DNA of 13,726 bases from Amylibacter sp. (GCA_030625465.1 DAOUQS010000023.1:1-13726); one strand, 5' to 3'. Numbered from the stretch's first letter, positions 1 to 8,038 are shown. Notes: a model not told the origin generated them from the sequence alone. Numbers and translations are program-made.

Positions 1-1153
1 TCGGCAGGGTTTTCCCCGCCTCGATAATGCGCTTGCCAACCATATATCCGCGCGGATCATTCATCGCATCAACCGCCAACAACTGATCGCCATTGTAGTA
101 CCAGAACGAAACCGTGCCGTCCTTGTCACCCATCCGCGTGATCACATCATCATAACCGGTATTCAATCCTGCAATTTGCAGCTTCACATCAAACTGATCC
201 GACCAAAACCACGGTTTCGCGATATAGTCCTTGCCCGCACCCATGATGTTTTCAGCCACCGTTTCGGCCTGGTCAATCGCGTTGGGAACACTTTCCAGAC
301 GAATGCGCCCACCTTGATAGGGGAACGATGCACAATCGCCCGCAGCCCAAATATTAACCCCCGAGGTGCGCCCCTGCGCATCAGCTTTAATACCGTTTTC
401 AATGGTAATACCGGCCGCTTCGGCCAAGGCAATGTCGGGCATGATACCCACACCGACAATCGCAAAATCAATATCCAGCCTGGTGCCGTCAGTCAGCTTG
501 GCACCGGTCACACGACCCTCACCCATCAAATGATCCAGCCCCACACCTTCGATGATTTTCACACCTTTGGATGCGTGCAAAGCACGAAAATAATCCGAGG
601 TCTGCCTACACGCCACCCGTTGCAAAATCCGGTCAGCCATTTCCACAAGTGTCACTTGCAACCCCCTGGATGCCGCTACGGCTGCCGCCTCCAACCCGAT
701 ATAACCGCCACCGATAATCAGCACATGTTTGCCTGCACCAAATTCGGGCGCCATTGCATCAACATCTTTCAGACTACGCACAACATAGACACCATCAAGC
801 GCGCCACCAATTGCAGTAGGTAAATGGCGCGGCAGGGAACCCGTCGTCAAAACCAGATGGTCGCAATTCAAGGTTTCACCGCCAACCGTAACCGCACCAC
901 TTTCGATCTTCGAAACAGTTTCACCCTTGCGCAATGTGATCCCGTTCTCGCCGTAAAACGCTTCCGGTTTCAGATACAGACGTTCCATATCCATCTCGCC
1001 CAGCAGATATTTCTTGGACAAAGGCGGGCGTTGATAGGGGGGCGCATCCTCGGCCCCGATCAAAGTTATCTCGCCATCAAAATCCAGATTGCGCAATTTC
1101 ACCACCAGCGAACTGCCGGCCTGACCCGCACCTACAACAACCACATGCGACAT
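1..1153 (-). CDS. FAD-dependent NAD(P)H oxidoreductase, ferredoxin/rhodocoxin-reductase type (partial, C-terminus missing)
   Basis: This flavoprotein would pass electrons from NAD(P)H through FAD to a ferredoxin-like or other small acceptor. 384 residues are visible, starting at the ATG whose complement is 1151-1153; the frame stays open to base 1, so roughly the last 20 residues are outside (family usually about 400 aa). Seen: an N-terminal Rossmann motif G8-A-G10-Q-A-G13, the family block PPYQRPPLSKKYL at 38-50, a second dinucleotide-binding motif G148-G-G150-Y-I-G153 followed by LEAAA, and the FAD-contact block AAGDC with Asp273. The remaining visible C-terminus resembles the Reductase_C domain of rubredoxin, putidaredoxin and rhodocoxin reductases. 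No ferredoxin or P450 gene lies nearby, so the partner is unknown. It is divergent from the peroxiredoxin gene across 91 bp; a link between them is not shown. Confidence 0.9.
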   Translation of the reverse strand, partial: MSHVVVVGAGQAGSSLVVKLRNLDFDGEITLIGAEDAPPYQRPPLSKKYLLGEMDMERLYLKPEAFYGENGITLRKGETVSKIESGAVTVGGETLNCDHLVLTTGSLPRHLPTAIGGALDGVYVVRSLKDVDAMAPEFGAGKHVLIIGGGYIGLEAAAVAASRGLQVTLVEMADRILQRVACRQTSDYFRALHASKGVKIIEGVGLDHLMGEGRVTGAKLTDGTRLDIDFAIVGVGIMPDIALAEAAGITIENGIKADAQGRTSGVNIWAAGDCASFPYQGGRIRLESVPNAIDQAETVAENIMGAGKDYIAKPWFWSDQFDVKLQIAGLNTGYDDVITRMGDKDGTVSFWYYNGDQLLAVDAMNDPRGYMVGKRIIEAGKTLP

Positions 1154-1244
1154 GAATAAACCCTTTGTGATACCTCTGGCCCTATGCCAGTAGTCAATCT
1201 ATATATCAGTGCAACACAAACTCAACTTAGAAAGCGTCCCGCAT

Positions 1245-1733
1245 ATGTCATTATCTGTCGGCGATAAACTACCCACTGCATCACTTGGACGTCTTGGGCC
1301 TGATGGCCCCGAACAGGTTAACCTGGACACATTAACCACAGGGGAAAAAGTTGTGATCTTTGCTTTGCCCGGCGCCTTTACACCCACATGTTCCGCCGCC
1401 CATATGCCCAGCTTTATCCGTACCGCCGATAAATTGCGTGCCAAAGGCGTGGTACATATCATTTGCATATCGGTAAACGATATTTTCGTGATGAAGGCCT
1501 GGGCAGATGCCACTGGGGCAACAGATGCGGATATTCACTGTCTGGCAGATGGCAACAGCGCATTCACCTTAGCCTTAGGTATGAATTATTCAGTACCTGA
1601 AACTGGCATGATGTTACGTTCAAAACGATACGCAATGATTGTGGACGACGGAATAATCACCGCGTTGAACGTAGAACAGGAACGCGGCGTGTGTGATGTA
1701 TCGGGTGGCGAAACCATCCTTGATTTACTTTAG
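1245..1733 (+). CDS. Peroxiredoxin, Prx5-like (AhpC/TSA superfamily, redoxin)
   Basis: A cytosolic thiol peroxidase reducing H2O2 or organic hydroperoxides. The protein is 162 aa, the normal Prx5 length, from the ATG at 1245. An in-frame GTG at 1209 would add 12 residues unlike the family, so it was not used. Seen: the active-site block P42-GAFTPT-C49 with peroxidatic Cys49 and Thr46, His53 and Pro55 after it, and catalytic-type Arg125 in the segment LRSKRYA. Other cysteines are Cys74, Cys99 and Cys150. Cys150, in [14 protein letters not shown], sits about where the resolving cysteine of PRDX5 lies, so an atypical 2-Cys mechanism is possible (inferred). There is no glutaredoxin fusion. Its TAG stop overlaps the convergent dehydratase gene's stop, a 4-bp gene overlap. 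The ribosome-binding site is weak (AGAAAG). Confidence 0.93.
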   Translation: MSLSVGDKLPTASLGRLGPDGPEQVNLDTLTTGEKVVIFALPGAFTPTCSAAHMPSFIRTADKLRAKGVVHIICISVNDIFVMKAWADATGATDADIHCLADGNSAFTLALGMNYSVPETGMMLRSKRYAMIVDDGIITALNVEQERGVCDVSGGETILDLL

Positions 1734-2026
1734 GCCAACTTGTCCATCATACGGGCCAACTTAATATCCAGCTCGGACAACCCGCCCACACTGTGGGTTG
1801 TCAGCACCACATCGACGCGGTTGTAGGTGTTTGACCATTCGGGGTGATGGTTCCACTTTTCCGCATACATCGCCACACGGGTCATCCAGCCAAAGGCCTG
1901 GTTGAAGGTTTTGAACTTGAAACTGCGTATGATCGCATCGCGGCCTTCTACAAGTGACCAGCCATCCGCCAACAAGCCTGCCAGTGCGACTTTACGCTCA
2001 ACCTTTGTCAGTTTTTCAACCATCAT
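1730..2026 (-). CDS. phhB: Pterin-4a-carbinolamine dehydratase (4a-hydroxytetrahydrobiopterin dehydratase, EC 4.2.1.96)
   Basis: It dehydrates the 4a-hydroxytetrahydropterin made by aromatic amino acid hydroxylases to the quinonoid dihydropterin, allowing cofactor recycling. At 98 aa it has the full family length. Seen: the signature [16 protein letters not shown] around residues 57-71, with His60, His61 and later His78, matching the three active-site histidines (61, 62, 79) of mammalian PCD/DCoH. Two adjacent ATG codons (2026 and 2023) could start it; the first sits 7 nt after AGGTAGG and is preferred. It is last in a four-gene minus-strand operon, and its start overlaps the FemAB-like gene's TGA by 11 bp, implying translational coupling. 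No phenylalanine hydroxylase gene is in the window, so its hydroxylase partner is unknown. Confidence 0.95.
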   Translation of the reverse strand: MMVEKLTKVERKVALAGLLADGWSLVEGRDAIIRSFKFKTFNQAFGWMTRVAMYAEKWNHHPEWSNTYNRVDVVLTTHSVGGLSELDIKLARMMDKLA

Positions 2027-3185
2027 CTTTATGCCTACCTTTCCTGAACGGGCCGTAATCAGTCAAGACCTCGATCTCTTCATCCACCGCATCACGTTCC
2101 GCTTCCAGATAACTTGCAATTGCACCGCGAAACCCCGGGTCGGCAATCCAGTGCAGCGAATAGGTCGGCTTGGGCAAATAGCCGCGCGCCAGTTTATGCG
2201 CACCTTGCGCACCAGCCTCGACCCGTTTCAACCCGTGTTCAATAGCGTAATCTATCGCCTGATAATAACACACTTCAAAATGCAGGCAGGGGTGATCTTC
2301 GGCACAGCCCCAGTAGCGGCCATACAGGCAATCGGCCCCGATAAAATTCAGCGCGCCCGCAACCCAGCGACCTTCGCGTTGGCACATCACCAGCAAAACA
2401 TCGTCACGCATCTGTTCTTGCACAATATCAAAGAAACCGCGCGTTAAATAAGGAACGCCCCATTTGCGCGCACCTGTATCCTGATAAAACTGCCAGAATG
2501 CATCCCAGTGTTCGGGCTGAATGTCCGCACCGGTCAGGGCAACAATTGTGCCGCCAAAATCCTGTGCGGTTTTTCTTTCCTTGCGGATGTTCTTACGCTT
2601 GCGCGATGAAAGTGCCGCCAGAAAATCATCAAACCTTTGATAACCATCATTCAGCCAGTGAAACTGTTGACCCGTACGTTGCAACAGCCCGGTGTCGGCC
2701 CCGACTTCAAATTCCTCTTCTGCACAAAAGGTTATGTGCAGCGACGATAGTTGATTGCTTGCGACCATTTGCAGGGCCCCTTGCAGCAACGCGGAACGCC
2801 CCACATCCTCAAAGCCTTCACGGCACAAAAACCGCCGACCTGTAACCGGCGTAAACGGCACGGCGGCTTGCAATTTCGGATAATACTGCCCACCAGCCTG
2901 TTCATATGCATGCGCCCAGTTATGGTCGAACATATATTCGCCCTGCGAATGGGATTTCGCATATAACGGCATCACGGCAATCACTTCATCGCGCAAACGC
3001 GCAACCAGATGATGCGGCTCCCAGCCCGTTCCACGCCCGACCGACCCGCTATCTTCCAACGCACGCAAAAACCGGTAGGTTGCAAACGGATCACCGATAT
3101 GGCCCGCACAGGCATCCCAGTCAGCCGAAGCAATGCCTGATAGGCCTTCCAGTACCGTAACAGTCACATCAATTTTTTCGCTCAT
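2016..3185 (-). CDS. FemAB-like / DUF482 (PF04339-type) GNAT-fold acyltransferase
   Basis: A 389-aa protein of the FemAB-like family, annotated variously as GNAT N-acetyltransferase or 'peptidoglycan biosynthesis protein'; its true substrate is not established. Seen: the conserved central block [20 protein letters not shown] (101-120), a basic segment [13 protein letters not shown] (193-205), a stretch around residues 280-293 with [12 protein letters not shown], and the C-terminal block [20 protein letters not shown]. These conserved stretches, the length and the start all fit the family. The start ATG follows TAAGGCG, which overlaps the stop of the upstream phosphodiesterase gene; the gap is only 11 bp. 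The stop runs into phhB by 11 bp. No signal peptide or membrane segment is evident, so it is probably cytoplasmic. The relation to classical FemABX interpeptide-bridge enzymes is by fold, so a cell-wall role is inference. Confidence 0.9.
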   Translation of the reverse strand: MSEKIDVTVTVLEGLSGIASADWDACAGHIGDPFATYRFLRALEDSGSVGRGTGWEPHHLVARLRDEVIAVMPLYAKSHSQGEYMFDHNWAHAYEQAGGQYYPKLQAAVPFTPVTGRRFLCREGFEDVGRSALLQGALQMVASNQLSSLHITFCAEEEFEVGADTGLLQRTGQQFHWLNDGYQRFDDFLAALSSRKRKNIRKERKTAQDFGGTIVALTGADIQPEHWDAFWQFYQDTGARKWGVPYLTRGFFDIVQEQMRDDVLLVMCQREGRWVAGALNFIGADCLYGRYWGCAEDHPCLHFEVCYYQAIDYAIEHGLKRVEAGAQGAHKLARGYLPKPTYSLHWIADPGFRGAIASYLEAERDAVDEEIEVLTDYGPFRKGRHKDDG

Positions 3186-3196
3186 CGGGGTTCGCC

Positions 3197-3949
3197 TTAG
3201 GCTAAATATCCCTCAAAGGTAACATTATCCGCTACCTTTCGTGCAAGATCTTCAATCATTGCGGTACGCACCGTCCAACAGATAATCGCCGCACCCTGCT
3301 GTTTTCGATACGTTACAACTGCATCTTCAAGATGCATAACATGATGCGAGATAAAGCACGCACCGACACGTTCATAGTCAGGAATACCGGCCAATGCCAT
3401 CCGGCGACCTTCAGGCACAAACATCCAATCTTTCGCCAGAAAAGTACCTGTCACCAAACCGCGCGGTATGTTCGGCGCATATTCAGCGCATTTTTCAACG
3501 GAATTTGGATTAAACGACATCAAAGCCGCAGGGCCGGTGTAGTTTTTCAAAACCGCACAGGCAGCCTGTTCCAATGCGCCAACATTAGGGCCCAATGCCC
3601 CGTCCTGATCTTTGATCTCCACCAGCAACGGCACACGCCCGTCGACAAATTCCAGGAATTCCTCAAGCGTCGGAATGCACTCGTCACCATGCTTCAGACG
3701 AATGGCACCTAAATGCGCGGCCGTACGTTGCGCAACAGCACCAACCTCGTCGGTCAACCGCTCCAGCGAATAGTCGTGAAAGACCATCGGCACGCCGTCC
3801 TTTGACATTTGCAGGTCAAGTTCAATCGCATAGCCGCGCGCAATAGCGGCGGCAGCCCCGGCCAACGAGTTTTCCGGCCGCCCATCCGACACATCATGCA
3901 ATGTACGATGCGCAATCGGCGTTTCTAAAAATACGTTTGGTAACATCAT
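3197..3949 (-). CDS. Glycerophosphodiester phosphodiesterase (GDPD family, UgpQ-like)
   Basis: Hydrolyses glycerophosphodiesters (deacylated phospholipid head groups) to glycerol-3-phosphate and an alcohol. 250 aa, typical of short cytoplasmic UgpQ-type enzymes. Seen: the N-terminal motif AHRT with His14-Arg15 (usual form HRG), PENS at 25-28, metal-ligand pair Glu43 and Asp45 in IELDLQ, second catalytic His58 in FHDYSLERLT, and Glu111 with Lys113 in VEIKD. No signal peptide is visible, which argues against the periplasmic GlpQ type. The start lies in ATGATG, where ATGA overlaps the stop of the RidA gene by 4 bp; there is no clear separate ribosome-binding site, so it probably relies on coupling. 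No ugp or glp transporter genes adjoin it. The HRT in place of HRG is a modest deviation. Confidence 0.94.
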   Translation of the reverse strand: MMLPNVFLETPIAHRTLHDVSDGRPENSLAGAAAAIARGYAIELDLQMSKDGVPMVFHDYSLERLTDEVGAVAQRTAAHLGAIRLKHGDECIPTLEEFLEFVDGRVPLLVEIKDQDGALGPNVGALEQAACAVLKNYTGPAALMSFNPNSVEKCAEYAPNIPRGLVTGTFLAKDWMFVPEGRRMALAGIPDYERVGACFISHHVMHLEDAVVTYRKQQGAAIICWTVRTAMIEDLARKVADNVTFEGYLA

Positions 3950-4413
3950 TTCGAAATCTTGAATATGCCTTCAACCTCGACCGCAACACCCAGTGGCAGC
4001 GATACGCAACCAACGGCCGCACGCGCATGGGCACCAATTTCACCAAACACTTCGGCCATCAAATCCGAAGCACCGTTAATCACAGCCGGATGATCGGTAA
4101 AATCAGGGGTCGCATTCACAAAACCGCCCAGTTTTACAACTTGTCGTACACGATCCAGATCACCGCCACATGCCTCACGCAATTGTGCAATCAAGTTTAA
4201 TCCACAAACCCTTGCGGCGGAAGTGCCCTGCACGACAGAGGTATTATCCCCCAGCTTGCCACAGATCAGACCACCTGCATCTTTGGATATCTGGCCCGAG
4301 ATATAGACCAGATCGCCTATAACAACATAAGGAACATAGTTCGCAGCAGGCGCCGGGGCATCCGGTAATTCTATTCCCAGATCTGCCAAGCGTATTTCGA
4401 TTTTCCCAGCCAT
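3946..4413 (-). CDS. RidA family protein (YjgF/YER057c/UK114), long subfamily
   Basis: RidA proteins are small trimeric deaminases that hydrolyse reactive enamine/imine intermediates released by PLP enzymes; related subfamilies have other or unknown substrates. At 155 aa this is the longer 'endoribonuclease L-PSP' subgroup rather than the approximately 128-aa canonical RidA. Seen: LVYISGQIS (35-43), FVNATPDFTDHPAVINGASDLMAEVFGE (98-125), Arg131 in HARAAVGC, and Glu146/Glu148 in AVEVEG, equivalent to the Arg and Glu lining the canonical active site. The start is well supported: GGAGGG at 4418-4423 precedes the ATG by 4 nt. It is the first gene of the RidA-GDPD-FemAB-PCD operon and is transcribed divergently from mlaA across 135 bp. 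With no adjacent threonine deaminase or other PLP enzyme, the substrate cannot be named. Confidence 0.93.
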   Translation of the reverse strand: MAGKIEIRLADLGIELPDAPAPAANYVPYVVIGDLVYISGQISKDAGGLICGKLGDNTSVVQGTSAARVCGLNLIAQLREACGGDLDRVRQVVKLGGFVNATPDFTDHPAVINGASDLMAEVFGEIGAHARAAVGCVSLPLGVAVEVEGIFKISK

Positions 4414-4548
4414 CCGGCCCTCCTAAAAAAATTGTTACGTGCATAGTTGCAACAGATTTTTGTCTACGTCACCCATTATTGTCATAATTCAGTGGCAATA
4501 ATAAACAGATTCCCTCAAAAGGGCGTGATAAAGTTTGATTTATACAAT
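4414..4548. promoter_or_regulatory. Divergent intergenic region between the RidA operon and mlaA
   Basis: This 135-bp AT-rich spacer must hold the promoters for both the leftward four-gene operon and the rightward mlaA-mlaC pair. Visible are the strong leftward ribosome-binding site at 4418-4423 and an 8-bp palindrome GTTGCAAC near 4446. A TTGTCA at 4479-4484 could be a rightward -35, but the best -10 at 17-bp spacing is poor. I cannot assign promoters with confidence. Confidence 0.35.
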
Positions 4549-5310
4549 ATGAGCATACACGTGATTTCTAACGAACTAAAATATCTTGGCTTATCCCGCA
4601 AAATCATTATCGTTTTGGCGATGTTATGCGCCCTGTCCGCATGCGCGGCCTCTGTTTCCAAAAGCGAATTTAATGACCCGTACGAAAACTCTAGCCGCAA
4701 GGTACATGCTTTCAACAAAGCCTTCGACAAAGCCATCTACGGACCGGCGGCAAAAGGCTACATCGTAATCACGCCACCCCTTTTAGTCCGTGCCGCCAGC
4801 AATTTCGCAGGGTTCATAGGCAATGGCGTACAAGCCGTTAATAATATCCTGCAAGCCGATGTAAAAGGCTTAGGCGAAACCGTTCTACGCTTTTCCGTCA
4901 ACGCTTTGACATTCGGCCTAGGCGATCTAGCAACCGAGGTCGGCATTCCCGACAATAACGCTGATTTCGGCCAAACCTTGCACGTCTGGAACGTCGGCCA
5001 AGGTGCCTACCACGAAATCCCGCTACTTGGCCCAAGCACAACACGCGACACCGCCGGGTTCTTCGTTGATCTGGTGATCAACCCGTTAAATATGGTGGAT
5101 TCCGCAAGTATACGCTGGTCAGCGGTCGGGTTTTACGTTCTGGACCGGTTAAGCGATCGCAGCCAATATTCCACTTTTTATGAGGAAACCCTGTATAATT
5201 CCGAAGATAGTTACGCCACTGCACGCAATCTTTACTTGCAGAACCGGGATTTCTTCCTAAATAAGGGCGTATCCGAAGACAGTCTGGAGGACCCCTTTGC
5301 TGATTTCTAA
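4549..5310 (+). CDS. mlaA: MlaA (VacJ family) outer-membrane lipoprotein
   Basis: MlaA removes mislocalised phospholipids from the outer leaflet of the outer membrane and hands them to periplasmic MlaC. From the ATG at 4549 the protein is 253 aa. Seen: a basic n-region ending in SRK, a hydrophobic core IIIVLAMLCA and lipobox L-S-A-C with acylated Cys32; the residues after it are Ala-Ala, so there is no Asp+2 inner-membrane retention signal. The mature part carries the VacJ hallmarks: FNDPYENSSRKVHAFN, ITPPLLVRAASNFAGFIGN, and FGLGDLATEVGIP followed by DFGQTLHVWNVGQGAYHEIPLLGPSTTRDTAG. The start is uncertain: the reading frame extends upstream, an alternative GTG lies at 4561, and neither has a good ribosome-binding site; both keep the lipobox. 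Its 3' end overlaps mlaC by 14 bp. Confidence 0.95.
   Translation: MSIHVISNELKYLGLSRKIIIVLAMLCALSACAASVSKSEFNDPYENSSRKVHAFNKAFDKAIYGPAAKGYIVITPPLLVRAASNFAGFIGNGVQAVNNILQADVKGLGETVLRFSVNALTFGLGDLATEVGIPDNNADFGQTLHVWNVGQGAYHEIPLLGPSTTRDTAGFFVDLVINPLNMVDSASIRWSAVGFYVLDRLSDRSQYSTFYEETLYNSEDSYATARNLYLQNRDFFLNKGVSEDSLEDPFADF
5286..5290 (+). promoter_or_regulatory. Ribosome-binding site deciding the TTG start of mlaC
   Basis: A consensus GGAGG lies inside the end of mlaA, 6 nt before the TTG at 5297. No ATG or GTG is better placed, and this start gives a complete twin-arginine signal. It is the main evidence for a TTG start and for translation of mlaC being coupled to mlaA. Confidence 0.75.
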
Positions 5311-5920
5311 GATTTCAACCCGCAAAACCAAGCGCAGAACATTTCTGGGCGGCATAGCTGCATCTTTTGCGTTTATCGCAACCCCTTCCACGGGCTTCGC
5401 ATTAACAAAATCCGAAGCAGAAAATTTAATCGGACACCTGTCTGACGACATCTTCAAAGTCATCAATTCAGGTAAACCCGAATCGGCAATGTATCGTGAT
5501 TTTGACCGTGTTTTAGGTGAATATGCGGCAATCGACGCAATTTCCCGCACTGTTCTGGGCCCGCCTTGGCGCACAGCAACACCGTCACAACAAAAAACTT
5601 ATACAAAAGCTTTTCGCGGGTATATTTCACGCAAATACGGCAAACGTTTCCGCGAGTTTATTGGCTCGGACATCAAGGTCGTCAGTGCCAAAAAGGTAAA
5701 ATCAGGCGTTTTGGTTAAAAGTGTCGTTAAATTCCAAGGCTCTGCCCCGTTCGTTGTTGAATGGCAGGTGTTTGAACGCAACGGCAAGCAGCAGATGTTT
5801 GACCTCTATATCGAGGGCATCAGCATGATTAAATCCGAACGTGAAGAGGTCGGCAGTATGCTGGACAGAAGCGGTGGTAAAATCGACAAACTGATCAAAC
5901 GGCTGAATGCAGCCGGATAA
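5297..5920 (+). CDS. mlaC: MlaC-type phospholipid-binding protein with Tat-like signal
   Basis: MlaC is the periplasmic phospholipid carrier between MlaA at the outer membrane and the MlaFEDB ABC complex at the inner membrane. 207 aa, standard length. Seen: an N-terminal twin-arginine motif KRRTFLGG followed by a hydrophobic stretch AASFAFIATPS and a probable cleavage after GFA, suggesting Tat export of a folded protein. The mature part contains MYRDFDRVLGEYAAIDAISRTVLGPPWRTATPSQQKTYTKAFRGYISRKYGKRF and a final segment with YIEGISMIKSEREEVGSML, both typical of the MlaC/Ttg2D family. The gene starts at TTG within mlaA (14-bp overlap) behind a GGAGG. It converges on the PBP gene with only 12 bp between stops. 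No mlaD, mlaE or mlaF is present, so the inner-membrane partners must be encoded elsewhere (inferred). Confidence 0.94.
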   Translation: MLISKISTRKTKRRTFLGGIAASFAFIATPSTGFALTKSEAENLIGHLSDDIFKVINSGKPESAMYRDFDRVLGEYAAIDAISRTVLGPPWRTATPSQQKTYTKAFRGYISRKYGKRFREFIGSDIKVVSAKKVKSGVLVKSVVKFQGSAPFVVEWQVFERNGKQQMFDLYIEGISMIKSEREEVGSMLDRSGGKIDKLIKRLNAAG

Positions 5921-5932
5921 TATCCGTCGTTA

Positions 5933-8038
5933 TTACCTGAATATACCCAGCAATTTATTCATTATTGTCGTGGCGTCTTTTTCAAACTGCTTTAATTCTT
6001 TGTCGACTTTTTGCGACAGGTTTGTGCCCCTGTCTTCAATGTCCAGATCCTCGGCCACATCATAGGGCACAGGGTCAATCATCGGCAATGGGTTGGCTGG
6101 TAAACCTTGGTGAACACGGGTCATGGTTTCACGCCAGATGTCAGCCGGCAAACCGCCACCCGTTACACCTGTCAGTTTGTCGTTGTTGTCGTTCCCCATC
6201 CATACACCGGCCACATAATCGGCGGTAAACCCGATAAACCACGCATCACGCGCACCTTGGGTTGTTCCTGTTTTACCGGCCGCTTCACGATCCTTCAACT
6301 TGGCGCGCCGTCCAGTTCCCGCTTCAACAACCTGGTTCATCATATAAACCAGTTGCGCGGCCGCATGATCATTAATCACCCGCGTGCCCCGGCTTGACGA
6401 TTTCCCCATCAAAGGCGCATCCTCGCCCTGAATAGTCAATTCCATCACGCCGTATGGCTTGGCGCTGACGCCCGAATTCAAGATACCCGCATAGGCACCG
6501 GTCATTTCCAATAGCGTCGATTCCGATGCGCCCAGCGCCACGGCAGGCCCGACCGCCAGTTTATTCTCAATCCCGAAATCCTGTGCCAGAAACCGGACTT
6601 TTTCACGCCCTATTGTCTCGGACACTTTAACCGCCGCAACATTTATCGACCCGGCCAAAGCCTCGGTGAATGTAATGGGGCCTCTGAACTTACGGTCGTA
6701 ATTTTTCGGCGTATACGGCCCGGATCCGGGGATATTGATGGTATAGGGTTCATCAACAACAATTGAATTATAGGAATATCCGTTTTCCAATGCCGCCGCA
6801 TAAACGAACGGTTTGAATGATGACCCAGTTTGGCGTAACGCCTGCGTTGCACGGTTGAACCCGCCCGCAACGCCCAGATTGCGCCCCCCGACCATGGCCC
6901 GCACAGCCCCGTCACGCGACATCACCACAATGGCGGCTTGTGCTTTTGACCCTGCCTTGACCTTGTTTTCAAAAATAAAGTCCAGCGCATCTTCCGTCGC
7001 TTTTTGAATACGCCCGTCGAAAGTGGTTTTAATCACGATATCTTCGGTAGTGTCTTTCAATATAAATTCGGGGCCACTTTCCATGATCCAATCTGCAAAA
7101 TACCCACCGGCACGCTTTGCAGCCACCGATGAAAGTTTTGCGGGGTTGTTCCTTGCGGTAACCGCCTCGGCCTTGGTCAAGTATCCCTGATCTTCCATCA
7201 AGCCGATAATCAAATCGCCACGGCCCTGCGCGCGCCCGATATTACGGGTCGGTGCAAATCTGGAAGGTGCCTTCAGCAATCCCGCCAGCATCGCGGCTTC
7301 GGACGCATTTACCGCCCTTGCGGATTTCGCAAAATACCGCTGGCTTGCCGCCTCGAACCCGAAAGACCCCGCCCCCAGATACGCCCGGTTCAGGTAAATC
7401 GCCAGAATTTCATCCTTGGTGTACTTGATCTCCATCGCGATGGACATTGGCACTTCTCTGATTTTACGCTGGATAGAAGGCAGCTCTGAAAAGTACACCC
7501 GTTTGGCAACCTGTTGCGTGATCGTTGACCCGCCATTGCCGGACAAAGGTGATCGTCCCGCGCGCCAGTTGATCAGCATCGCACCTAAAATGCCGCGCGG
7601 TGAAATCCCGAAATGCCGGTAAAACCGTTTGTCCTCGGTTGCAATAACAGCGTTCTTCAAATGCGGAGAAACTGTTTTCGCAGAAACCAGCCCGCCAAAC
7701 TGGTCGCCGCGCCAGGCAAAGACCTCTCCTTGGTGATCCATCATCGTGACCGAGCCGCGCTCGCGGTCATCCATCAGCGCGACCGCATCCGGCAAATCCT
7801 TATAATAATAGAAAACACCGGCACCCAGAACCAGCGCAAAAACAATCGCTACGCGCAGACCGACCCACCATATAACATGCCAAAGCGCGCGGAAAATCAT
7901 TGCGAAGAAACCTGATATTCCGCCACGGCGTTTTTTAGGCTTCTTCGCACGTTTCTTTTTTGGCGCCCTCTTTGGCACTTCTGCAAAATGCTTCGCAGGT
8001 GCAATCAAAGGGGGTTTGTTTTTACCGTTATTGGCCAT
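5933..8038 (-). CDS. Class A penicillin-binding protein, PBP1A family (bifunctional glycosyltransferase/transpeptidase)
   Basis: Polymerises lipid II into glycan strands and crosslinks them by DD-transpeptidation on the periplasmic face. 701 aa. Domains seen: a cytoplasmic tail very rich in Lys/Arg (22-39), one membrane anchor at about 52-77, a GT51 domain with catalytic Glu135 in ATEDKRFY, GGSTITQQVAKR (169-180), and the second catalytic region around Glu195 in KIREVPMSIAMEIKYTKDEILAIYLN. The transpeptidase domain shows Ser406-S-F-Lys409 (SxxK), Ser464-I-N466 (SxN) and Lys589-T-G-T (KTGT). All catalytic motifs are intact. It lacks the approximately 100-residue OB-type insert of E. coli PBP1A, which accounts for the shorter length. 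The ATG at 8038 starts MANNGKNK; the ribosome-binding site is weak. It converges with mlaC and diverges from glnK. Confidence 0.96.
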   Translation of the reverse strand: MANNGKNKPPLIAPAKHFAEVPKRAPKKKRAKKPKKRRGGISGFFAMIFRALWHVIWWVGLRVAIVFALVLGAGVFYYYKDLPDAVALMDDRERGSVTMMDHQGEVFAWRGDQFGGLVSAKTVSPHLKNAVIATEDKRFYRHFGISPRGILGAMLINWRAGRSPLSGNGGSTITQQVAKRVYFSELPSIQRKIREVPMSIAMEIKYTKDEILAIYLNRAYLGAGSFGFEAASQRYFAKSARAVNASEAAMLAGLLKAPSRFAPTRNIGRAQGRGDLIIGLMEDQGYLTKAEAVTARNNPAKLSSVAAKRAGGYFADWIMESGPEFILKDTTEDIVIKTTFDGRIQKATEDALDFIFENKVKAGSKAQAAIVVMSRDGAVRAMVGGRNLGVAGGFNRATQALRQTGSSFKPFVYAAALENGYSYNSIVVDEPYTINIPGSGPYTPKNYDRKFRGPITFTEALAGSINVAAVKVSETIGREKVRFLAQDFGIENKLAVGPAVALGASESTLLEMTGAYAGILNSGVSAKPYGVMELTIQGEDAPLMGKSSSRGTRVINDHAAAQLVYMMNQVVEAGTGRRAKLKDREAAGKTGTTQGARDAWFIGFTADYVAGVWMGNDNNDKLTGVTGGGLPADIWRETMTRVHQGLPANPLPMIDPVPYDVAEDLDIEDRGTNLSQKVDKELKQFEKDATTIMNKLLGIFR

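Noticed and set aside
176..1159. Two abutting plus-strand open frames (215 and 111 codons) opposite the flavoprotein gene
   Set aside because: Their translations have no recognisable family features, and the minus-strand frame shows complete FAD and NAD(P) motifs. They are antisense shadows from codon bias.
1176..1190. CTGGC-CCTAT-GCCAG dyad in the flavoprotein/peroxiredoxin spacer as an operator
   Set aside because: Five-base arms are too short to support a site call, and no promoter could be placed around it.
1209..1244. GTG start 12 codons upstream for the peroxiredoxin
   Set aside because: The extra residues are not family-like, no ribosome-binding site precedes the GTG, and the ATG at 1245 gives the standard Prx5 N-terminus.
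5914..5926. Palindrome CGGATA-A-TATCCG over the mlaC stop as an operator or terminator
   Set aside because: The single-base centre cannot form a hairpin, there is no T-run, and it sits between convergent genes. Chance is likely.
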